From contig NZ_CP064689.1 in the NCBI RefSeq assembly GCF_023100945.1, forward strand, positions 8,538,001 to 8,602,000: 64,000 bases of DNA, given 5' to 3'. This DNA is from Bradyrhizobium sp. 200 (GTDB lineage: Bacteria; Pseudomonadota; Alphaproteobacteria; Rhizobiales; Xanthobacteraceae). The translations under genes and the position numbers were made by a program. The notes under the pieces are model-generated. The model searched no databases. It saw only the letters and a list, made by a program, of their open reading frames with translations, and was not told the origin of the DNA. This document shows positions 1 through 8,570 of the stretch, one piece after another; the stretch's first letter is position 1, and each line of letters starts with the position of its first letter.

Positions 1-3
1 TGG

Positions 4-18
4 TTAACGGCGCGTTAA
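4..18. promoter_or_regulatory. CtrA-type box (TTAA-N7-TTAA)
   Basis: TTAA at 4-7 and TTAA at 15-18 are separated by exactly 7 bases. Read on the minus strand this is TTAA-N7-TTAAC, the full consensus for the alphaproteobacterial cell-cycle regulator CtrA. It lies about 50 bases before the gene at 70 and could equally serve a gene to the left of the window. The match is seen; the regulator is inferred. Confidence 0.5.
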
Positions 19-69
19 AGCCTGGCGGGCCGGGCCGCGCGGCAGACGACGAAAGCGGAACACGAGGTC

Positions 70-723
70 ATGGGGGCACCGACACCGGCAATGACGACGG
101 CCGCGGCCGGCCTGTCGGTTCGCGCCCCGCTGGCGGCGGCCGCGCTGGTTTCGGCGCTCACGCTGTCGGTCGCGACCTTCGAACTGGCGATGGCGGACTG
201 GCCTTCCGGCTTCGTGCTGCTCTTGGTGGTGCCGCTGGTGGCGCTGATCTTCTGCGGCTGCGCGCTGTGGTCGGCGACGCTCCTGCTCCGGATCCGAAAA
301 GGCGGGCTGAAGTTCGCCCTCCCCTTCCTGGTCTGCGCGCTGACGCTTGCCGTCCTCGTCTATGTGCCGCTGCAGCAGATCGCCTTGCAGCAGAATTTCT
401 ACTGGCACCGGCAGGCTCGCGAACGGATCGTGGCGCGGGTCGAAGCCGGCGAACTCAAGCCCAATGTCAGCTATAACAAGAGCCTGATCGCGCTCGGCGA
501 CCGCGAGCCCAATGTTTCCGCTGGAGGTAACGACATTGTCGTCGACGAGACGGACGAAGGCACCTATGTGCTGTTTCTGACCTCGCGCGGCCTGAAGCAC
601 TACTTCACCGGCTTCCTGCACGTGCCGCCGGGCGGCGATCCCAAAAAGTTCTTCGAGTTCAAGGACAAGCCGCCGAGCCAGCTCGTCCGCTACGACAAGG
701 ACTGGTATTTCGTGGCGAATTAG
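70..723 (+). CDS. Hypothetical three-helix membrane protein
   Basis: A 217-residue protein of no family I recognise. Three hydrophobic segments lie near residues 19-40, 46-73 and 81-101. A soluble C-terminal half of about 115 residues follows, rich in Lys, Asp and aromatic residues, and probably lies outside the membrane. The ATG at 70 has a weak purine-rich stretch (cgagg) just upstream; the ATG at 91 is an alternative. The opposite strand is also open here, but its product is Arg/Gln-rich and lacks any recognisable pattern, so the plus strand is preferred. A CtrA-like box at 4-18 lies close upstream. Confidence 0.7.
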   Translation: MGAPTPAMTTAAAGLSVRAPLAAAALVSALTLSVATFELAMADWPSGFVLLLVVPLVALIFCGCALWSATLLLRIRKGGLKFALPFLVCALTLAVLVYVPLQQIALQQNFYWHRQARERIVARVEAGELKPNVSYNKSLIALGDREPNVSAGGNDIVVDETDEGTYVLFLTSRGLKHYFTGFLHVPPGGDPKKFFEFKDKPPSQLVRYDKDWYFVAN

Positions 724-728
724 GCCTC

Positions 729-1025
729 TCAAACCAGCTCCATGCGCAGATGGCGCCCGACCGCCTGCGCGGCGCGCGCCAGCGTCCCAAGCGTTACCGA
801 CTCATTTTCAGGATCGAGCAAGCGATCGAGTTGAGCGCGGCTTGTCTTCATGCGCACGGCGAGCTGACTCTTGGAAATTTCCTCACGCCGCATCAATTCG
901 TCGAGCTGTCGCACCAACACACGCTTGATCGCACGCGCAGTTACGCCCTCGTAGATTCCATCCTCCTTCAGAAAGTCATCGAAAGACGACCCAATTCTGC
1001 CCTTCCTGCCATGAACCTTCTTCAT
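729..1025 (-). CDS. XRE-family antitoxin (HigA-like)
   Basis: A 98-residue helix-turn-helix protein. The HTH lies roughly at residues 50-80 (SKSQLAVRMKTSRAQLDRLL), followed by a short C-terminal tail. Such proteins neutralise their partner toxin and repress the shared promoter. Its ATG overlaps the stop of the toxin gene by 4 bases (ATGA), and an AAGGAG ribosome site lies inside the toxin 3' end, so the two are translationally coupled. The order is toxin first, antitoxin second, as in HigBA-type modules. Confidence 0.85.
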   Translation of the reverse strand: MKKVHGRKGRIGSSFDDFLKEDGIYEGVTARAIKRVLVRQLDELMRREEISKSQLAVRMKTSRAQLDRLLDPENESVTLGTLARAAQAVGRHLRMELV

Positions 1026-1357
1026 ACGATCTCCTTCTTTCGCTTGATCGCCAATTCCAGATCACCCGCGGGCGTCTTCTGCGTCTTCTTGATAAAGGCG
1101 TGCAGCAATATCATTCGGCCTTCATGTTCACAGAACAGGACGCGGGCGATGCGCCCTTGCGTCAATGTGCTGCGAACCTCCCATAACCCACGACCCAGGG
1201 ATCGGCAGAGCGGCATACCAATCGGCCATGCAAACTCGACGTCCTTAATGTCCTCGCCGACGATTTTGCGATCATCGGCGGACAAGCCCTTCAGCCATTC
1301 CCGAACCGGCTCACGGCCGGAGGAAAGGGCATAGAAGAAGGCGGGCAGTTGTTTCAT
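1022..1357 (-). CDS. RelE/HigB-like toxin, Gp49 (DUF891) type
   Basis: A 111-residue protein with the pattern of phage-derived Gp49-like toxins of the RelE superfamily, which are ribosome-dependent mRNA endonucleases. Visible features are the N-terminal FFYALSSGREPVREWL segment, a central LGRGLWEVRS strand, the IARVLFCEHEGRMILLHAFIKKTQKTP core and a Lys/Arg-rich C-terminus. It is first in a two-gene operon with the antitoxin at 729-1025. An inverted repeat 14 bases before its start is the likely operator. No strong ribosome site is visible upstream. Confidence 0.85.
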   Translation of the reverse strand: MKQLPAFFYALSSGREPVREWLKGLSADDRKIVGEDIKDVEFAWPIGMPLCRSLGRGLWEVRSTLTQGRIARVLFCEHEGRMILLHAFIKKTQKTPAGDLELAIKRKKEIV

Positions 1358-1370
1358 CGGCTACAGCCAT

Positions 1371-1386
1371 GTACCATTTTTGGTAC
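1371..1386. promoter_or_regulatory. Inverted-repeat operator of the toxin-antitoxin operon
   Basis: GTACCA at 1371-1376 and TGGTAC at 1381-1386 form a perfect 6-base inverted repeat around TTTT. It sits 14 bases upstream of the toxin ATG. On the minus strand it overlaps a plausible -10 (TGGTACAT), the usual place for autorepression by an XRE antitoxin. Binding is inferred. Confidence 0.5.
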
Positions 1387-1432
1387 GCCGCGGCAAGAAA
1401 AATCCAGCCGTCCGTCTATCGCTCCGCTTGAG

Positions 1433-2332
1433 CTATCGCCGCGGCCAACCGCCCGCGACGGTGCCGAGTGCGATCCCGCCGATGATCAGCGTCATCGCCA
1501 GAAACAGCGATGGCTCGAGCGGCTCGTTCAGCATCACGGTCGCGCTGATGATCCCGAGCAGCGGCGTCGCGAGAAGACACAGCGACGTGGTGACGGCTGG
1601 CAGGCTCCGGTTCACCATCGTCATCGCCCAGTTGGCGAAGGCCGTGCAGATGATTCCGCTATAGAGCATCAAAACGGAGAGACGGGTGGTCCAAACGATT
1701 TGCGGTGCGCCTTCCGTGATCCCTGCGATGGCCGAGAGCAGCGCGGCCGCCAGCAAGACCTGCCAGAACACGAGCTGGAAGGGTGTCGAAATCCATTTGT
1801 GCGCCCGGACATAAACGATGTTGCCGGCCCAGCAGAACGCTGCGAGCAGGATCAGGCCGCTGCCGAACAGCGCGTTGCGGTCGCCCCAGTTCAGCGTCTG
1901 CGGATTGAAGATGACCGCAAGCCCCGCCAGGCCGCAGGCGATCCCGATCGCGCGCCTTCGCGTTATGGGCTCGGACAGGAGCATGGCGGCGCCGATCGCG
2001 ACCCATAGCGGCGTGGTGTAGCCGAGCACGATCGCCCTGCCCGCCGGCACGAATTGCAGCCCGGCCGCGACCAGCGCCGAAAACGCCACCAGATGCAGGA
2101 TCGAGGTGCAGAACACGACCGGCAGGTCGCCGCGCTTCGGGACGATGAAAGCCCGTTGCGCCCACAACATCGGCGCCAGCGTTGCGGCGGCGATCATGCA
2201 GCGCAGCGCCGTCGCCCATAGCGGCGGCACATCCTGCACGATCATCTTGGTCACCGGCCAGTTGGTCCCCCATGCGAGCACGACGCCGGCGAGCAGCACC
2301 GCCGCGCTGCGGGTTGAAAGTCCACTGGCCAT
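1433..2332 (-). CDS. EamA/DMT-family transporter
   Basis: A 299-residue inner-membrane protein with about ten hydrophobic helices in two repeats, typical of the drug/metabolite transporter superfamily (two EamA domains). The N-terminus has the characteristic WGTNWPVTK segment, and the second repeat begins near the AAFCWAGNIVYVRAHK segment. Substrates of this family are usually metabolites or amino acids exported by proton antiport and cannot be read from sequence. It is divergent from a MocR-type regulator across a 95-base gap holding an inverted repeat, so it is probably that regulator's target. Confidence 0.88.
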   Translation of the reverse strand: MASGLSTRSAAVLLAGVVLAWGTNWPVTKMIVQDVPPLWATALRCMIAAATLAPMLWAQRAFIVPKRGDLPVVFCTSILHLVAFSALVAAGLQFVPAGRAIVLGYTTPLWVAIGAAMLLSEPITRRRAIGIACGLAGLAVIFNPQTLNWGDRNALFGSGLILLAAFCWAGNIVYVRAHKWISTPFQLVFWQVLLAAALLSAIAGITEGAPQIVWTTRLSVLMLYSGIICTAFANWAMTMVNRSLPAVTTSLCLLATPLLGIISATVMLNEPLEPSLFLAMTLIIGGIALGTVAGGWPRR

Positions 2333-2378
2333 CTCGAACGCGTCCCGTCATGAGCCGATCCGCATTGCCTAGCCTTTC

Positions 2379-2427
2379 AACTGGCCCTAATGAAAGAACC
2401 AGTCTTTACGAACTTGTGGGGCCAGTT
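2379..2427. promoter_or_regulatory. Probable MocR operator between exporter and regulator
   Basis: AACTGGCCC (2379-2387) and GGGCCAGTT (2419-2427) are exact inverted copies about 40 bases centre to centre. The second ends directly at the ATG of the MocR gene. A half-similar AAGAACCAGT lies between. Well-separated repeated sites are characteristic of MocR/GabR-type regulators. The repeats are seen; their use is inferred. Confidence 0.6.
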
Positions 2428-3864
2428 ATGGACGACCTGCTGCCCGGAATGCTGGATCTGGCGCGGGACGGCGGCGACACGCTGACGCGCCAACTCACCG
2501 ACCAGCTCCGCGACCTTATCATCAGGGGACGCCTCGCGCCCGGCCAGCGCCTGCCGTCGAGCCGGCAGCTCGCGCAATCGCTCGACGTGTCGCGGAACAC
2601 CGTCTCGTTTGCGATCGAGCAATTGGCCGCGGAGGGCTACCTCTCGCTTTCCGCCGGACGCCGTCCGATGGTGGCCGCAGGCCTGTCGCTCGATCGCCGC
2701 AGGATTTCGCCGCAAGGCAACCGCGCGGCAAGCGCCCGGCTAAGCCTGTCGGCCTGGGCAGGCAGCTTGCACCGGGCAAGCTGGCCGCCTGTTCATGATG
2801 GACGGCCACGGCCGTTTCAGCCCGGGCTGGCGGATGAACGCGAGTTTCCGCACGATGTGTGGAGCCGCTGCCTGCGGCGCGCGGCGCGAAATGCACCGCT
2901 GCGCCGCGACCGGCCCATCAACCATCCGCCGTTGCAGGAAGCCCTGCTCGGGCATCTCGTGGTTCATCGCGGGATCAAGGCCAAGGCCAGCCAGATATTG
3001 ATCTTGCCGACGGCGCAATCCGGCCTGACGCTGGCCGCCAATGTACTGCTCGAGCGCGGCGATCATGCCTGGATCGAAAGCCCGGGCTATGGCGGCGCCA
3101 ACGTCGCATTGCATGCCGCCGGCGCCGTCGTTTCCGCCATGCCGCTCGACGCGCAAGGCATGGCCATCTCCTCGCCCAGGGATGCGCCGCGGCTGATCTT
3201 CGTCACCCCGTCGCACCAGTACCCGACCGGGCGTCTGATGCCGATCGGCCGCCGCCTCGAACTGCTTCGCTTTGCCGAAACCACCGGCGCCTGCATCATC
3301 GAGGATGATTATGACGGCGAATTCCACTACGAAGCGCGTCCCGTAGCAGCGCTGCAGGGGCTCGCGGCGTCGCCGCGCGTGTTCTATCTCGGCACGTTCT
3401 CGAAAGCGACCTATGCGGACATCCGCTTCGGCTACCTCGTGGTGCCGGAAGCGCTGATCGATGTGTTCGAAATCGCGCAGCGGCACATGGGAATGCTGAC
3501 CTCGATCACGATGCAGGATGCGCTGGCCGAATTCATCGGCGCGGGCGCCTATCTCGGCCACATCAGAAGGATGACGCGCCTCTACAAGGGGCGACGCGAC
3601 CGCATGCTGCAGGCGCTTGCCGCGGAAGCCGGCGACCGGCTCAGCATCGAAGTGCCGGCCGGCGGCATGCAGTTGCTGGCGAGGTGCCAGACCAACGACC
3701 GGCAATTGTCGGCACGGCTGCTCGAGGCCGGCGTCGTCAGCCGGCCGCTATCGAACATGCTCTATCACAGGACCGGCGAGCAGGGATTGTTTCTCGGCTT
3801 CGCGGCGTGGAACGAGAAGGAGATCGACCAGGCTGCGCGCATCCTCGGCCGGATCGTTCGCTAA
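2428..3864 (+). CDS. MocR-family regulator (GntR HTH + aminotransferase-like domain)
   Basis: A 478-residue fusion of an N-terminal GntR winged helix (about residues 15-80; RGRLAPGQRLPSSRQLAQSL and the DVSRNTVSFA recognition segment) with a fold-type I aminotransferase-like domain. The PLP site is visible: EDDYDGEFHY, and the Schiff-base lysine in GTFSKATYAD. MocR proteins sense amino-acid or vitamin B6-type ligands through the PLP domain and usually control an adjacent divergent gene, here the EamA exporter. The open frame extends upstream to 2182, but the ATG at 2428 gives the normal family N-terminus and leaves the intergenic operator free. Confidence 0.9.
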   Translation: MDDLLPGMLDLARDGGDTLTRQLTDQLRDLIIRGRLAPGQRLPSSRQLAQSLDVSRNTVSFAIEQLAAEGYLSLSAGRRPMVAAGLSLDRRRISPQGNRAASARLSLSAWAGSLHRASWPPVHDGRPRPFQPGLADEREFPHDVWSRCLRRAARNAPLRRDRPINHPPLQEALLGHLVVHRGIKAKASQILILPTAQSGLTLAANVLLERGDHAWIESPGYGGANVALHAAGAVVSAMPLDAQGMAISSPRDAPRLIFVTPSHQYPTGRLMPIGRRLELLRFAETTGACIIEDDYDGEFHYEARPVAALQGLAASPRVFYLGTFSKATYADIRFGYLVVPEALIDVFEIAQRHMGMLTSITMQDALAEFIGAGAYLGHIRRMTRLYKGRRDRMLQALAAEAGDRLSIEVPAGGMQLLARCQTNDRQLSARLLEAGVVSRPLSNMLYHRTGEQGLFLGFAAWNEKEIDQAARILGRIVR

Positions 3865-3891
3865 GACACAACGATAGCATTTCGTCGCGAA

Positions 3892-6228
3892 CTAGCTGGC
3901 GGCCCGCCGGGGCACAGGATTCGCGGCAACATCGGCGGGCGCAGGGATCTGCATCAGAATGGTTTGAGCACCGGGCGCGATTTCAACACCGCATTCCTGG
4001 AATCGCCGTTTCATGCGGCGGTTGAATTCCCGCTGCACCGGCCAGCGGCCGGCATCGCTGCAGCGGATCTGGCCGACGATCGAGGCCATCGAGCCGTCCA
4101 CCTTGTCGACGCCCCACAATTCGAGGTCGCCGCGAATCAGGTGCCGGTATTCGGGCTCGTTGCGCATCTCGGCGACGATGTCCTTGAGGATCTGGCCGGC
4201 GCGGTCGGTGTCTTCCTTGTAGGAAACGTTGACGCTGACCGCCGCATTGCCGGCGCCGCGACTCGAATTGGTGATCGTCGTCACCGCGCTGAACGGCACG
4301 ATGTGCACCGAGCCGTCGCCGGCCCGCAGGCGAAGGGTACGGATCGAAACATTCTCCACGGTCCCCGACAGGCCCGACAGAGTGACATTGTCGCCGACCT
4401 GGACGGTGTTCTCGATCAGCAGGAACAGCCCGGTGATGAGGTCCTGCACCAGCTTCTGCGAGCCGAAGCCGATGGCGATACCGACGATGCCGGCGCCGGC
4501 GAGCAATGGGGCGACGTTGACGCCGATTTCGCTCAGCGCAGTCAGCCCGACGACGGTGACGATCATGCATAGCAGCGCCGTCCGCAGCATCGGCTGAAAG
4601 GTGCGCAGCCGCGCCGCGCGCGCGTAGTGGCCGTCGCGCGACAGCGCAGTGATCTGGCGGTCCATCAACGCGTTGCTGATCTCCCAGATCGCCGCCGCAG
4701 CCAGCGCGGCGATGGCGATCGTCACCACCGCCGACAGCAACCGGCTGCCGATCTGGCCGCCGTAGAACCAGACGATGGCATCGACGCCCCAGACTTCCAG
4801 CAGCGCCACGAGGCCGATGAAGGCGATCACCGCCGAGACGATGTTGCGGAGCAGCGGCAGATAGCGGTTGGCGCGGGTCTCCAGGCCCGGGAAACGCTGC
4901 AGCAGGTCCGGGCTGATGCGGAAACCGCGATCGATCAGGCTCAGCACCAGGATGGTGGCGAGACGCACGATCAGCACGACCGCGATGGTGCCGACGAAAT
5001 ACTGCAGGAGCAAAGAGTAGCCATTGCGGATGTTCAGCGCCCACACCGCCCACAATGCGAGGTCCAGAGCAATCGCAAGATAGTGCCACAGGCCGGCGAT
5101 GCGATTGCGCGCCCTGGCCGCGACGCCCACGCGGTCAGCGGGCGCTCGAATAGCATCGGCAACCTGCCGGCGGCACTGCAGGATAACGACGACGACAAAC
5201 AGATGCACGACCAGCATCACCATGCGCAGCAACGCCGCGTAGCCAGCACGATGCAAGCCCAAGAGCAGCGCGACATTGGCAAAGGCGATGCCCGAGACGC
5301 CGACCATCACAATGCGCCGCGCCCAGATCTCGATATAGGCGGCGGTTTCCGCGCGAACGCGAAACAGGCCGAACGGCCCGGCCAACGCCCGCACGACGCA
5401 GATCAGCCCGCGTGACAGCGCATAGGCATTGACGACCGCAAGGATCACGAGGCGCGTGGTCGGGAGATCGCCGATGCCGGTCCCCAGCAACATGGTAGCG
5501 ACGCCGATAAAGACGAGCACCGGCAGCAGTTCCAGCGCGAGACGTCCGAGAACGAACGGCAGTCTGACCAGCGACTGCCAGGCGCGCGCCAGACTGAGCC
5601 GCCGCCGGTGCAGCGCAGGCTCCGCGGTGACGTCGGCCGCAGCGGATGGCGGATCGGATATCGCAAGCGTTTGCACCGGAGCACGCGCCGTTTGCGGAAG
5701 GCGCGCTTCCAGAAGCGTCACCGGCCGTTTGATGAGGCGGAAGACCAGCCACTCGGCAGCGAACGCGCAGATGAACACCAGCGCCAGCTTCCAAGCGATA
5801 TCCAGCAACTGATTGTAGGCCGACGGATCGCTGGCGGTCCGCACAAACCAGTAATAGAAAGCGCGAAAGTGCGTCAGTTTTCGCGCCACATCGGCGACCT
5901 CGCGCGAGACCTCGCCGACCTGCTCGGATACCGCCAGCAGGAGCTGCGCGCCGAGGCTGTCCGCCGTGAGCGGTATGGCGGGTTTCGGTTCGGGTGCTGG
6001 AGCTGCGGCTTGCGATGGCTGCGAGGCATTGGCGACCGCGCGCAGCGTCTCGATCACTTGCGCGCGCTTCTTGTCGTCTGAAAGCGTCTCAAGCGCGCGC
6101 TTCGCCTGTTCGGGCGAGAGCACGTCAGCCTTGTCAGCGGCAGCCGGCGCCGCTCCAGGCTGGGCGAAAGCCGGAAAGACGAACAAAACGCTGGCGAAGA
6201 GGATCGACGGCAGGAGCTTGAGCGACAC
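3892..6228 (-). CDS. Large mechanosensitive channel of the MscS family
   Basis: A 778-residue protein with a signal peptide (about residues 1-22, ending AFAQ), an Ala-rich periplasmic region, about ten membrane helices and a C-terminal MscS channel domain from about residue 560. The pore helix is visible as AGAGIVGIAIGFGSQKLVQD, followed by the beta domain (VQVGDNVTLSGLSGTVENVS). Such channels open on membrane tension and release solutes on hypo-osmotic shock. The size and periplasmic N-terminus resemble the YbiO/MscM type rather than the short MscS. The start is GTG with AGAGG upstream. The convergent neighbour ends 27 bases away. Confidence 0.92.
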   Translation of the reverse strand: MSLKLLPSILFASVLFVFPAFAQPGAAPAAADKADVLSPEQAKRALETLSDDKKRAQVIETLRAVANASQPSQAAAPAPEPKPAIPLTADSLGAQLLLAVSEQVGEVSREVADVARKLTHFRAFYYWFVRTASDPSAYNQLLDIAWKLALVFICAFAAEWLVFRLIKRPVTLLEARLPQTARAPVQTLAISDPPSAAADVTAEPALHRRRLSLARAWQSLVRLPFVLGRLALELLPVLVFIGVATMLLGTGIGDLPTTRLVILAVVNAYALSRGLICVVRALAGPFGLFRVRAETAAYIEIWARRIVMVGVSGIAFANVALLLGLHRAGYAALLRMVMLVVHLFVVVVILQCRRQVADAIRAPADRVGVAARARNRIAGLWHYLAIALDLALWAVWALNIRNGYSLLLQYFVGTIAVVLIVRLATILVLSLIDRGFRISPDLLQRFPGLETRANRYLPLLRNIVSAVIAFIGLVALLEVWGVDAIVWFYGGQIGSRLLSAVVTIAIAALAAAAIWEISNALMDRQITALSRDGHYARAARLRTFQPMLRTALLCMIVTVVGLTALSEIGVNVAPLLAGAGIVGIAIGFGSQKLVQDLITGLFLLIENTVQVGDNVTLSGLSGTVENVSIRTLRLRAGDGSVHIVPFSAVTTITNSSRGAGNAAVSVNVSYKEDTDRAGQILKDIVAEMRNEPEYRHLIRGDLELWGVDKVDGSMASIVGQIRCSDAGRWPVQREFNRRMKRRFQECGVEIAPGAQTILMQIPAPADVAANPVPRRAAS

Positions 6229-6462
6229 GAAAGCCTCTTTTGAAAAAAATGCGCCCGACGGCGAAACCGGGATCGGCCTCGCCTTCGCGCGTGCGTCATG
6301 TCGGATCGCCTGTTTTCGCCGTCATCCTGTGTCGGAAGTTTGCCATTGCGGCGGTTTTCTCTTGGCATTTCGCCCGGCATTACTGCATCACAGAAATGCC
6401 GCAGCGCTTGGTCGCCCGGGAACTTTGCCATCGCAGGCAAATGCTGGGATAAGCGCAACGCC

Positions 6463-7443
6463 CTAGTCAAATCTGACGCGCGCCGCGGCCTCGCGATATT
6501 CCGCGAGCGTGCGCGCGACCATCTCGTCGACGGACGACACTTCCGTCACACCAGAGACGGAATGCCCGGCGCTCCAGATATCCTTCCAGCGTTTTGGACG
6601 GTTCTCGCGCGCGCCGATGTCGATATCCTTGCCGATATCGATCGCGCCACGCAGCGGCAAATCATCCGGATCGAGACCAGCGGCCTCGATCGACGGGCGC
6701 AGCATGTTGGTCTGCAATCCCGTAAACGCCGTGGTCAGCAGAATGTCGTCCGCCGTGCTGACGACCAGCATGTCCTTGTATCTGGCGTCCGCCATGCTCT
6801 CGCGCGTGGCGATAAACCTGGTGCCCATATAGGCGAGATCGCAGCCGAGCGCCTGCGCGGCACGGAGCGCGTGGCCGTCGGAGATACCGCCCGCCAGCAC
6901 GATCGGCCCGTCGAAGAAGGCCCGCACCGCGCGCACGAACACGAAGGGATTGAGCCATCCGGTCTGCCCGCCTGCCCCCGCCGTCAGCAGCACCAGCCCA
7001 TCAGCGCCGGCGGCGACTGCACGCTCGGCGTGGCGGATCGAGGCGACGTCGGCGAACACCAGCGCGCCGGCCTCATGCAGCGGCCCGATCACCGGCGCCG
7101 GCGACCCGACCGAGGTGATCACCATTTCCGGCCGGCGCCGCAGCAGCACCTGCAGATCCTGCTCCAGCCGCGCATTGGAGCGATGCACGATCAGGTTCGC
7201 GCAGACCGGCGCCAACAGTTTGCCGCTTGCATCCGCATGCGCCTTCAACCTGTTATCGATATCCGTCAGCCATTCGTCGAGCTGTTCGGGGCTGCGGCAA
7301 TTCACCGTGGGAAACGAACCGATCACGCCGTTGCGGCAGGCAGCCACCACCAGCTCAACGCCGGAGACGAGAAACATCGGGGCCGCGATCAGCGGCAGGC
7401 TGAGGCGGTCGTGAAAGCGCGCGAGGGGATCGATCGACGACAA
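6463..7443 (-). CDS. Nitronate monooxygenase family flavoprotein (copy 1)
   Basis: A 326-residue TIM-barrel FMN enzyme of the nitronate monooxygenase/2-nitropropane dioxygenase family, which oxidises alkyl nitronates. Family segments visible are PLIAAPMFL near the N-terminus, GADGLVLLTAGAGGQTGW (phosphate-binding loop region) and VLAGGISDGHALRAAQALG followed by AYMGTRFIATRES. The start is a TTG with GGGAAG upstream. A second member of the family lies at 17493-18461. The true substrate is uncertain because many relatives are annotated only by homology. Confidence 0.88.
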   Translation of the reverse strand: MSSIDPLARFHDRLSLPLIAAPMFLVSGVELVVAACRNGVIGSFPTVNCRSPEQLDEWLTDIDNRLKAHADASGKLLAPVCANLIVHRSNARLEQDLQVLLRRRPEMVITSVGSPAPVIGPLHEAGALVFADVASIRHAERAVAAGADGLVLLTAGAGGQTGWLNPFVFVRAVRAFFDGPIVLAGGISDGHALRAAQALGCDLAYMGTRFIATRESMADARYKDMLVVSTADDILLTTAFTGLQTNMLRPSIEAAGLDPDDLPLRGAIDIGKDIDIGARENRPKRWKDIWSAGHSVSGVTEVSSVDEMVARTLAEYREAAARVRFD

Positions 7444-7541
7444 GGCATTCTTCCCGACTTGAGCAGCGTGCTTGTTGTGCTAGCGTTCATTGAACATTGG
7501 CACGAGCGAAGGCCAATTACAAAACAGGTGGGAGAAAAAGA

Positions 7542-7709
7542 ATGAGCAATCCGCTTTATGCGTTTCCGGCGGTGTGCGAGCAGACGTTGCGGGCGCTGGC
7601 GCGCTACCCCGAACGGACAGCAGTGAGTTGGCGCGAAGGCGTCGGCAAGGTCGACAAGAAGGTATTGAAGGCAGGCTTCTGGACCGGCCGCGAGCGGATG
7701 GTGGGGTAG
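7542..7709 (+). pseudogene. Internally deleted acyl-CoA synthetase remnant
   Basis: A 55-codon open frame that reads as the two ends of an AMP-forming acyl-CoA synthetase joined together. Residues 1-33 match a synthetase N-terminus (FPAVCEQTLRALARYPERTAVSW). From about residue 34 it reads GVGKVDKKVLKAGFW...GRERMVG, the typical extreme C-terminus carrying the conserved catalytic lysine region. The missing middle would be about 450-500 codons, lost in frame, and the junction shows a short shared ggc. A good ribosome site (GGGAG) precedes the ATG. The product cannot have synthetase activity. Confidence 0.75.
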
Positions 7710-7725
7710 CAAGGCCGGGGAGCGT

Positions 7726-8208
7726 TCAACCGGCCGAGTCGACCCAACGGGCACGCCATGCCGGCAACAGGCTTCCCCAGCCGTTCGGCTGTGTCTCGAA
7801 GCACTGCGCGCCGGGCGCTGGTTGTACCCACGACTGCGCGCTGCGCGTAAAGAAGTGCGCAACCGGGCTTAGCCATGATGTGTCATCGAGCGTTCCGGCA
7901 CGAAGACTGACGGTTTCGGGCCGTCCGTCACGTTCGCCGTAGAGCCGTGTGCCGCAGTTCCCACAAAACCGCGAGATCACAGCCGTCCCGTTGGGCGAGG
8001 TGTGATGCCAGCCATTAGGCTCACCCTGCAGAATACGAAAATCCTTGAATCTCACCGGCATGTTCAGCGCGAACGCACTGCCGGTCTGGCGCTGACAATC
8101 CGTGCAATTGCAAGTGTACAGCAGCAACGGAAAGGACGTAATCTCGTAACGGATCGCGCCGCATTGGCAGCCACCGGTCATCGGAAGCAGGGGTCGCGTC
8201 GATCTCAT
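7726..8208 (-). CDS. GFA-family zinc protein (Mss4-like fold)
   Basis: A protein of about 160 residues of the GFA/CENP-V family. The zinc-binding cysteines are visible: GGCQCGAIRYE near the N-terminus, YTCNCTDCQRQTGSAF, and SRFCGNCGTRLYGE. Family members include enzymes acting on glutathione adducts of formaldehyde, but most have no proven activity. The start is uncertain: GTG at 8238, ATG at 8208 and ATG at 8181 (directly before TGGCQCG) are all in frame and none has a strong ribosome site. The gene stands alone, upstream of and in the same direction as nothing obviously related. Confidence 0.85.
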   Translation of the reverse strand: MRSTRPLLPMTGGCQCGAIRYEITSFPLLLYTCNCTDCQRQTGSAFALNMPVRFKDFRILQGEPNGWHHTSPNGTAVISRFCGNCGTRLYGERDGRPETVSLRAGTLDDTSWLSPVAHFFTRSAQSWVQPAPGAQCFETQPNGWGSLLPAWRARWVDSAG

Positions 8209-8273
8209 GCTCTGGGCCTGGCGAAGTTGTCGCCCCACCCTATCGGCAAATCGATCGTCGATCGATACCCGCC

Positions 8274-8570
8274 TCAGCCCGCCATGCGCCTCTCGGCGGG
8301 CGCCTTCGACTTGTCGAAATTGTTGGGCACCTCGATATCGACTTCCAGCGTCGAGACGGTCTTGCCCCGCTCCAGCTTGACCATGACCTTGTCGGGATCG
8401 AGCACGACATGTTTCGCTACCACGGCGAGAATTTCCTCGCGCAGTGTGGCCAGCAAGTCGGACTGGCCGAGCAGTCCGCGCTCGTGCGACAGCAGAATCT
8501 GCAGCCGCTCCCGCGCAACCGGGGCGGATGCGTTGCGGCCGCCGAACAGCCGCAGCAGCCTGATGCTCAT
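8274..8570 (-). CDS. minE: Cell division topological specificity factor MinE
   Basis: A 98-residue protein with the MinE layout. An N-terminal membrane/MinD-contact segment (about residues 1-35, RLLRLFGG... then [13 protein letters not shown]) is followed by a C-terminal specificity domain ([13 protein letters not shown], then [19 protein letters not shown]). MinE drives MinD off the membrane and so sets up the oscillation that keeps FtsZ at mid-cell. Its ATG overlaps the minD stop by 4 bases, showing coupled translation at the end of minCDE. Confidence 0.96.
   Translation of the reverse strand: MSIRLLRLFGGRNASAPVARERLQILLSHERGLLGQSDLLATLREEILAVVAKHVVLDPDKVMVKLERGKTVSTLEVDIEVPNNFDKSKAPAERRMAG

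Noticed and set aside
4..732. Long minus-strand open frame covering the first gene
   Set aside because: Product is Arg/Gln/His-rich with no domain; the plus-strand frame has clear membrane helices. Typical antisense shadow of GC-rich coding DNA.
8251..8265. Palindrome TCGATCG-T-CGATCGA as the minCDE terminator
   Set aside because: It is a hairpin downstream of minE, but there is no T-run and the stem is AT/GC mixed and short.
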